NCBI GenBank assembly: GCA_025617745.1
Contig: CM046856.1
Span: 31,738,208-31,802,207 of the forward strand
Direction: 5' to 3'
Length of the DNA stretch: 64,000 bases
Origin: Heliocidaris erythrogramma
Lineage: Eukaryota; Echinodermata; Echinoidea; Camarodonta; Echinometridae
Position numbers and translations under genes: made by a program
Shown here: one piece after another, positions 56,885 to 64,000 of the stretch
How positions within the stretch are numbered: position 1 is the first letter of the stretch
Layout: the number at the start of each line of letters is the position of its first letter
Notes under the pieces: generated by a model
What the model was told of the DNA's origin: nothing
What the model saw: the letters and a program-made list of their open reading frames with translations, nothing else
The model's database searches: none

Positions 56885-57990
56885 TTTAATGTCTTTTGTT
56901 TTTCATGCGAGACAAAGTCAAAATGTTGCGCAATTGATAACGGACTGATCTACAGATGCCTGTGATTTGACTGGACATGGACATTTGAGAGTCGAACACA
57001 ACACCAAGATTGCGACAAGATTTTGACAAAGAAACATTGTGACCAGAAACAGAAATTGAATCAATATCCAATTTGTTAAGTTGAGATCTAGAACCAAAAA
57101 TAAAAAATTCCCATTTACTTTGGTTTAAAAGTAAAGAATGTGACTTCAACCAAATGTCGATGTCCATGATGCACATCTCCAGTTTATGCAGGGCTTGTGT
57201 GGCTGTGGTTTGGTTTGGTGGAAATGAAATAAATATCTGAATATCGTCTGCATATAAATGGTAGTAAACAGAATGACGTAGGAGAATATGCCGGAGCCCT
57301 GTTAATAAATAGAAAACAAAGTGGGCCCTCCAACAGAGGGGGACACCACAGACTAATGACCTGGATGACGAGGTTATGTCATTCAAAAGAACTGACTATG
57401 AATGGTAGGATAAATAAGACCTGAACCATTGTAAAGCCTTTCCCTTGATACCTAGACTATAATCAGAGTGTTAACAAGAATAGTGTGGTCTACGGTGTCA
57501 AAGGCGGCAGATAAATCTAGGAGTAACATTGCTGTGACTGATCCACTGTCCATTTCCTGCAAAATAAAACTAGAAACATTAGTGAGAAGTGTTTCAACAC
57601 TATGATGAGGTCTGTAAGCGGACTGTCATGGGTCTAGTAAATCATGTTCTAGCAAATAATCAGTGAGTCGGGAAAAGACAACTCTTTCGAGAATCTTGAA
57701 CAAAAAAGGAAGATTACTGACTGGACGGTAATTTTTCAGAATTTCATGATCAAGAGATGGTTTCTTCAACAAAGGGTGGATAAGAGCAGATTTCAGAGGT
57801 AATGGAACAGTACATGGCTTCATCCATGCTTTTGTTGATTATTTGAGTAATGATCGGGGTGAAAGTAGACGCGCAGTCTTTTACAAGAACTGTAGGCAAT
57901 GGATCTAAAGGGCATGATTTCGGCGGCAGTTTGCGAAGGAGGCGAAAAATCTCATCCTCATCAGCATGTTGAAATGTCTCCTACAAGTGG
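56885..57990 (-). pseudogene. CR1/L2-type LINE reverse transcriptase fragment
   Basis: Minus-strand frames encode reverse transcriptase pieces: PLKSALIHPLLKKPSLDHEI and NYRPVSNLPFLFKILERVV at 57626-57823, LLDLSAAFDTVDHTI near 57490-57520, YYHLYADDIQIFISFPP and SCRNLGVVFDSQMSMSSQI at 56886-57386. An upstream piece (EDEIFRLLRKLPPKSCPLDP) reaches about 57990. The fingers, palm and thumb are present but split by several frameshifts and stops. The endonuclease and the C-terminal end are missing. The YADD box survives. It is a dead, 5'- and 3'-truncated copy. Confidence 0.85.
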
Positions 57991-58349
57991 TGATAATTAT
58001 CTTCATAATATATTTTTTTATTTTTCAAGAGTTTTTAGAGATTTTTTGTAGCCAATAAACTTTTTTCCGTTAACACCTGTCACATCCGAAACAGATGTAA
58101 CATCCGAAACTAATTTTTTGACAATTCCTCATCACACTCGCTCATACGTAAATTTTAATTCTGATTTCCACACGTTAGTTATGCAGCCCATCTCAATGAC
58201 CATTAAATAATTATGAATTTCGAAGAATGCCAGATTTTTTTTATGAGGGCATTTTTTGAAAATGTTTCGGATTTGACATGTTAACAAAGGATTCATATTT
58301 TCATATTTATATATATATATATTATATATAACTGTAATCATACATATTT

Positions 58350-58634
58350 AATAATAATATTGTTTTGTATAGCGCATAACACGCTATCATACGCCTCTAT
58401 GCGCTTCCAAAGGGTTTGGATATTATTACCCTGGCTTTAGCTCCGGCAGCCGTAATCAGCGCTAGTGCATTTCAAGGAATAAATCCTGCCAGGTACCCAT
58501 TTACTACACCTGGGTGGAGAGTGGCAAATGTGGATTAATGTCTTGCCAAAAGACACTAGTGCCGGGCTGAGATTCGAACACTCAACCCTTGGATTGAGAG
58601 ACAAGTGAATGAACCACTAGACCACGACACCTCC
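58350..58634 (-). mobile_element. tRNA-derived SINE with LINE-like tail
   Basis: Read on the minus strand, the head begins GGAGGTGTCGTGGTCTAGTGG (A box TGGTCTAGTGG) and has B box GTGTTCGAATCTC. The body follows with CTTTTGGCAAGACATTAATCC and GGTGTAGTAAATGGGTACC, and the tail is GCGCTATACAAAACAATATT followed by ATT repeats. The tail resembles the 3' end of the LINE at 54950-55194, consistent with mobilisation by that enzyme. It is the best-preserved SINE in the window. Confidence 0.85.
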
Positions 58635-58639
58635 ATTAG

Positions 58640-60994
58640 TTCAGATGTGTACGAATTTACCAAGTTGTCCACAATAACCAAGGTTGCACGACAATTTTTT
58701 GCAATTATGCATGTTAATAAAGTAATCCTCCATTTTTTTAATCGCAGAAGGCGGTTTGGTCCCCCATTCTTTAAACAGGAATATCGTACGATTCCCACTT
58801 GTACAATATTCTACATTATGTGATAACACTTTTTGGCATGGTATGCATTCACCTCATGTTATTCATACAGGATACTGGCATAGTATTTCGAGATATGATA
58901 AATGGTGCTTCGGATGTGACACATTAATGTTAACATGGAAGACCTAATCATTAAAGGGGCCTTGCACATTCTGTGGATACTGAACTGGTCAATACATTAC
59001 ACATCTCTAGTCACTACTACAAAATTCTCATTAAAATAATTTTGAAGTCTTGATTGATAAGTGATATAAAAATAAACAAAATAGAAGTGGGTATATACAT
59101 GTACTTGTACATGTACATGTACTTGTACATGTACTTGTACTTGTGCATGTAAAAACAAATCCTGATCTAACTTTTAAGTTATATGTATATCGATTCTTCA
59201 CTAAAATTTTCCATTTTTCTGGTTTAAATGGACGACAGTAATTTTACTTTCATTCCTGCAAATGATAATGTTTCAGCAATTCAAAATTCACAAGGAGGAC
59301 AATAAATGGCTCTTTTGATTGTGAAATCCTGCACATAATTATGCATATGAATGATTAATTATCAGGTCTTGCCTTTAACAATTTTGAATTAGGAGTAAAC
59401 AAAGTGAGTAATACCCTCAAAGACCGTTAAAAATTTCACGTGAACAACCTGCATGTACTTGTCTTCAGGAACCATTCAAGTCTGATTCGAGGCACAGGGT
59501 TTATATGTGGTACATTGGCATATATTTGGTTAAATCACAGCCTTGTATGTGTATGTCCACAAGTTTATGAGAATTCCTGTAAATTCAAAGTAGAGACATA
59601 TGATATTTGCATTTCCATATAAATTCTTTCAAAAACAAAGTAAAGCAAACTATGATTATGCCAGTGTGTATTCATATTTTGCCATCTACATTTTGCCTAC
59701 GAATTTTAAAAACATCAATTTAATACATGTATCTCTTAATCTCTATCTTAATGAGTATGAAACATATTAAAAAAACCCAAAAAACATGAATACTAGTTTT
59801 CGATAACAGAAGTCATGAAGAAACAATCAAATTCAGAATACAGATTTAACTTTAGTGGCACTGACTGTATTTGAACGATTTGAGGTACGATATTCAAAAG
59901 AAAATACTGTCCACAGCAGTAAATGCATATTGCTATGCCCTTCTTGATAATAAACTTTATTTCATATTACATTTTTGATACTATTAGCTATTATATGAGT
60001 TCTAACACACTTTATCATGTGCTTCTACCCTAAATAAAAGTACATGTACATGTCGATGGCCTCACTCCCTTCGAGTTTCTAACGTTGATATTTTTGTTAC
60101 ATGTATATCTGAAGTACTCCTTTCGGGCTTTGAGAAACGCAACATGTAATACGCAATTTTACGAACTGAAATACAAATACATGTACATTTCAGATTTTAG
60201 TACAAATTAAGAATCAATTCAATCATCAAGCAAAACATATGCATCTTCTGTGTGAAAACATATATCTCAGGCATTGTCTAATGCCGTCTTCAATATCCTA
60301 TTTAAAGGATGGGGATCAAAGTGCCTTTTAGTTGTTTTCTGAAAATGATGTAAAAATAGCAAAAACTAAACATTTTTCTCCATTTTTTCCTCCTTATTTT
60401 GAACATATAAAACAAGCATTAGAAAATTAAATTAAAATTACAACGTTAATCATTACAATACTTACTTAGATTGATAATTTGAGATAGATAATTCAATTGC
60501 AAATTCAGTTTTTCTAAAGTTTGCTGCCCTCTACCAATCAGACTAAGCTCGGCCACTACTGTTTTTTATAATTTGAACCCTGGGCAACATTTCTGCAAAA
60601 GTTTCAAAGTGAAAATCATAATTCTAAAATTTTGTCATTTTTTCCACCTATAGTTATACCACTGATCTGGAACAGAGCCATATAGCATTGTCCTCACTAT
60701 TTTTTTTAAAGGTAATATATAGCTGATATTTATCTTTAATTACAGAGATATAGATATTAAAAACATGAATGTAATCATACATAAGGCTGATTCGCCTGAT
60801 TCAACAGCAGTACGTCAAATCGCTCTCTGTCGCCACTTTGGAAAGTGAGCAGGGAGAGAAACCCTTTTGACTAAGCTTATATTTATGCCTCGCTCGGCGC
60901 GCTTTTGTGATATTTCCCTCGAGGTGTATAACCCTATTGTAAACTCTCTAACAACACCAGCTGCAAACTCACGTGCCTGGCAAAGTAAGAGTCC
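58640..60994. other. intronic sequence, no gene; TGTACA-type microsatellite at 59095-59150
   Basis: An interrupted TGTACATGTACTTG repeat is at 59095-59150. Otherwise no exon or element is supported. The missing propeller exon inferred from reading frame could lie in this region, but I did not find it. Confidence 0.45.
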
Positions 60995-61266
60995 TACACT
61001 ATGAACACGGCGAACAAAGAAGCGGACAAAATATACAGCTCCTCATTGTACCTTCCACACTTGGTCTGGTAGACAAAAGATCATCCCTTCATTGCTATTA
61101 TGTAAAAATATGTAGAACAGATGTCACATGCATATCCACCTGTTCTACTTATTTTACATAATAGCAATGAAGGCATGTTCTTTTGTCTACCAGAACAATT
61201 GTGGAGGGTACAATTAGGAGCTGTATATTTTGTCCGCTTTCTTTGTCATCGTGTTCATAGTGCTAG
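60995..61266. repeat. long hairpin: ~126 bp arms around a 19 bp loop
   Basis: Left arm 60995-61120, loop 61121-61139, right arm 61140-61266. The arms match at most positions: ACTATGAACACG/CGTGTTCATAGT, GCGGACAAAATATACAGCTCC/GGAGCTGTATATTTTGTCCGC, TGGTAGACAAAAGA/TCTTTTGTCTACCA, CTTCATTGCTATTATGTAAAA/TTTTACATAATAGCAATGAAG and TAGAACAG/CTGTTCTA. It lies inside the apparent HYR-gene intron, so its transcript could fold on itself. No coding frame is conserved. Confidence 0.88.
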
Positions 61267-61642
61267 CTATATCATTTACTTGATAACCTTTTACTTGTAC
61301 CCCAAGTAAATGCTTGTTTTTTTTAACTGGCCCATTATTTCTACGTTTTTTGTGGGTTTTTTTTAAGCTGCAAGCAAAAAGTTAGAAAATATTTGCTAGG
61401 TTTTATCGATACCGGCCATTATTTTTTATCAGAATTCAAAATGACGTTGTGTAGGAGTGGCATAGATACGAACACACTTTCTATTGCCAGTGGGTGATGA
61501 TGAATAGATCACCCCCCCCCCCCCACTAACAATGGATAATTGCGTGTCTATGCCCGTGCTGTGTAGAACAGTATAGAACAATCGCATCGCCCCAAAAGGT
61601 CACAATCTGCAATTATTTACTTAAGTGGTACATGATACTGGA
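61267..61642. other. intronic sequence, nothing recognised
   Basis: T-rich and C-run sequence; no exon or element supported. Confidence 0.45.
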
Positions 61643-61847
61643 CAGGCCCGTAGCCGGGGGGGGGGGGGGGAGTCGGAAGACCCCCCCCCCTTCTTGGACT
61701 GAGGTCCGCTTTTCATGAAAAAATAAAAACAACACACACCTTTAATCGGACCCCCTTAGCAAGGACCTAGGTCCGTATTGATTATGACAAAAAGGTCCAC
61801 TTTTGCTAAAAACGACCCACCCCTTTAGAACCCTGGCTACTGGCCTG
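61643..61847 (+). mobile_element. hAT-like MITE, GTAGCC type
   Basis: CAGGCCCGTAGCCGGGG and CCCTGGCTACTGGCCTG are inverted termini. A G run and a C run sit near the left end. It stops 28 bp from the splice donor of the exon at 61876. No clear target duplication was found. Confidence 0.65.
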
Positions 61848-61875
61848 CTGGATTGCCTATAGTAATTATACCTAC

Positions 61876-62005
61876 CTGAAACCCTGCAGGACATTGCTCA
61901 ACTTGGAAAGACGATGCTCCTGATATAGTAGATAACAGCTGACGATTAGAACCATCTAACGCAGCTCGATAGACTGAGCTAGTCCTCACAACCCAAAATA
62001 TGAAA
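61876..62005 (-). CDS. YWTD / LDL-receptor class B-like propeller exon
   Basis: This 130 nt exon follows acceptor CAATTTCGACAG and precedes donor GTAGGTAT on the minus strand. It encodes FIFWVVRTSSVYRAALDGSN followed by RQLLSTISGASSFQVEQCPA and ends GFQ. The blade pattern F-W-x6-V-Y-R-A-x-L-D-G-S-N is the LDL-receptor class B signature with FWVV in place of YWTD. It begins in phase 2 and ends in phase 0. The next exon found, at 50131, begins in phase 1, so an exon between them is missing from this annotation. The upstream junction to 62828-62939 is in phase. The role would be part of an extracellular ligand-binding propeller. Confidence 0.7.
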
Positions 62006-62256
62006 CTGTCGAAATTGAACATTTAATATTTTAGTTATACATGTCTTTAGCATTAGCAAGGAGTTGGCATTATATATATAAATATTACTGGCTTCATCTC
62101 TCCCCCCTTTTTTTTGGGGGGGGGGGGGGGGGGGTTACTGTACATTCCTTTACGAAGTTCGTATCGGGATACACTGTGTATTCTGTTTACAATAATAAAG
62201 CTTAATAAAATTTTTTAAAATCATAGTGGGTATATCGATACATGTATCAACTATTA

Positions 62257-62600
62257 CAGGGGGCGGAACCAGGATTTTGTAGGGGCACACAAATGCAGGA
62301 TTGTCAACTGTGGGAAACTGCTTGGAGGGAGATTTTTTTTTTCTTCACTAACCCTCCAAAAGTCGCTCAGTGGGGGTGGGGTGGGGTTATGGGGTCCAAC
62401 TGCCCTCCATTATTCTCTGACAAGCAACAAAAAAAAGAGAAAAAAGCAAAGAAAAAAAGGGTTAATATCCGTTCTAAAAGGAGGTGGGCACAATCAAAAT
62501 AAGGGGCACAATCAAAATAAGGGGCACAATTAATTTATACTTTTTTCAAAGGGGGGGGGGGGTATGGGCAGGGATTCCCCCCCCCCTAAATCCGCCACTG
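62257..62600 (+). mobile_element. hAT-like MITE
   Basis: It begins CAGGGGGCGGAACCAGG and ends AAATCCGCCACTG. Flanks AACTATTA (62249-62256) and ACCTATTA (62601-62608) match at seven of eight positions. A GGGGCACAATCAAAATAA unit is repeated near the right end. It is closely related to 29417-29780. Confidence 0.85.
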
Positions 62601-62827
62601 ACCTATTAACATGCATATTTCCAGTGAACGTATACATCATATGGTTATTCATGTAAGACCAAGGAGATAACTCCTTGGTAAGACCATGAAGCTACATGGT
62701 ACGATCTAGTACAGCCCACTTTCATGACATTTACACATTTATAAGCACAGTAGTGGGCTGAATTTGATGTAACCATGAAGCTCCATGATGTAACAGTGTA
62801 CATGTAAACAATATGCCTACTGTGTAC

Positions 62828-62939
62828 CCTGCATCGATAAATTTTGTGTGAGCAGGGAGCTCTTCCACTTCCCTGGTGTTAGCGCTAATATCATATAGGT
62901 CATTCATGAGGAAGGGGAAGATATAATTCATTGTTAATA
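62828..62939 (-). CDS. possible first visible propeller exon
   Basis: This 112 nt candidate exon encodes LTMNYIFPFLMNDLYDISAN then TREVEELPAHTKFIDAG. It ends before GTACACAG, and the acceptor (AATGAAG) is weak. It ends in phase 2, exactly what the exon at 62005 needs, giving the junction ...FIDAG then FIFWVV, which reads like a continuous propeller strand. The DLYDISANTREVEEL stretch resembles the strand-turn pattern at the start of class B blades. The start position is the least certain part. It could be a different exon or a chance frame. Confidence 0.4.
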
Positions 62940-64000
62940 CTTCATTTCATCTTGGAAGCCCAAATTTTGCAGCAGAGAAAACTAAAATAGGCCTAAAATC
63001 ACTGACAAGTTGGCAAACTGAAATAGTGCTAAAATCACTGATAAGTTGGCAATTGTTGATTAATTATATCCTCCTTACAGTTACAATAGCGTAAAAGGTA
63101 CACTAAAATCAATGTAACAGTGAATGTTCGACGGGACTGAAGTTACTAACCACAGCATCAGCTTGGAGCATTCCACCGCATTGCACCCGGCGTAGCGTAC
63201 CGGACGTTCACCCCTCAGTGGCTTTCACGGGGTATTTTGTTCGGAAAACGGTTGAAAGAAAACCATATTTTCTTCGCCAAATACATTTTGTTGCAAAATT
63301 ATTTTTAATTCATTGTTAGCGCCAATAATCCAACTCAACGATCATCGACATCACTTAGATTTTAAAACTTTATACCAGTCAGGAGTTCGGGGGAAGCAAA
63401 TAGGGGGGAAGCAAATATAGAGGCTAAAATTACTCGCCAAAAAGTCCTAAATTTCATCATATCCAAATCCGATCAAATATAGTCATGTTATATACCAAAA
63501 TAAAGAGCGAAATGTCACGGAGAAGTTCCTTTACCATAGCCGAAAGATTTCTGCATTATTTTCGTTTGAGAGATACCTTCTTGACCTCTTGCAAATATCT
63601 TGCAAATATCTCGCCAAATCTCACGCTATCTCGTTTCGCGTGACTCGATATCCAGTGGAGAGGAAATCTCCGCAGGAATCGGCATTTTGGCTCATTAACG
63701 CACGGGCTGCGGATTGAATGAGAACATCCGACTTGTTTATTTCTGGACCTTCACTGGCCCAGATGTTTTGCCCCCCCCCCCCCCCCCCCCGAAGCAAAGC
63801 TCCAGATACGCCACTGTGGGACATAGATTCTTTTAAAGGCTAAATTAACCAGATCTCTATATCGTGGTACAAATGACGTTTTGAATATGTCTGATTACAC
63901 AACTGGAAGAGTTCTTCCTGTATGACATCACACATCACCTGATCATTGGCAGAATTATTTACAGAGATTCCCAATGTTATCAGTGATTTCATCCTTTCAA
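62940..64000. other. upstream intron or flank, no gene; MITE remnant near 63770-63820
   Basis: A C run at 63772-63790 followed by CCAGATACGCCACTG at about 63803-63817 is the right end of a hAT-like MITE. No further exon was recognised, so the 5' end of the HYR gene lies outside the window or is missed. Confidence 0.5.

Noticed and set aside
1-64000. CRISPR array, rRNA genes or retrovirus-like elements
   Set aside because: No regularly spaced conserved repeats with unique spacers, no rRNA sequence, and no long terminal repeats or capsid-type genes were seen.

Overview
This is an AT-rich, repeat-dense metazoan genomic window, most likely from an echinoderm and probably a sea urchin. Single exons on the minus strand each encode one hyalin-type HYR domain between phase-1 splice sites. 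The rest is intron or intergenic DNA packed with LINE, SINE and short DNA-transposon copies. No bacterial-type gene, rRNA, CRISPR array or virus-like element was seen. The species is inferred from gene style and repeats, not proven.

One large minus-strand gene appears to span most of the window and to run off both ends. Its upstream part is at the high-coordinate side. Three exons there (62828-62939, 61876-62005, 50131-50406) look like pieces of a YWTD / LDL-receptor class B beta-propeller. Then come HYR exons at 47576-47833, 10914-11156, 9465-9707, 9050-9298, 6648-6890, 5032-5286, 4314-4556, 3092-3334, 2152-2394 and 747-989. Every HYR exon, and the last propeller exon, starts and ends in phase 1, so they can be joined, skipped or duplicated without breaking the frame. 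The last visible exon ends in a good splice donor, so the gene continues below position 1. The reading frame suggests at least one propeller exon is missing between 50.4 and 61.9 kb. The product is predicted to be a large glycosylated extracellular or cell-surface adhesion or receptor protein.

Layout: 0.7-11.2 kb holds nine HYR exons with short introns carrying SINE copies and a twice-repeated foldback element. 11.2-47.6 kb has no HYR exon and looks like a single ~36 kb intron. It holds a decayed Tx1/L1-like LINE (20.9-25.2 kb), a ~0.9 kb TTAA-ended inverted-repeat element in several copies, nested foldback elements, hAT-like MITEs rich in long G or C runs, a ~180 bp tandem array inside a terminal-inverted-repeat element (39.5-40.1 kb) and an interstitial telomere-like tract. 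47.1-50.4 kb holds a head-to-head tRNA-like inverted repeat, one HYR exon and one propeller exon. 50.4-64 kb holds further MITEs, a CR1/L2-type LINE fragment, a CR1/L2 3' end, a tRNA-derived SINE with a similar tail, a striking ~270 bp hairpin (60995-61266) and the two upstream propeller exons.

The clearest unusual points are the propeller-plus-HYR architecture, the near-identical but non-adjacent HYR exons, the long intronic hairpin, the tRNA-like inverted repeat, and the ~180 bp GGTCACACACGTGACC array bounded by short terminal repeats.
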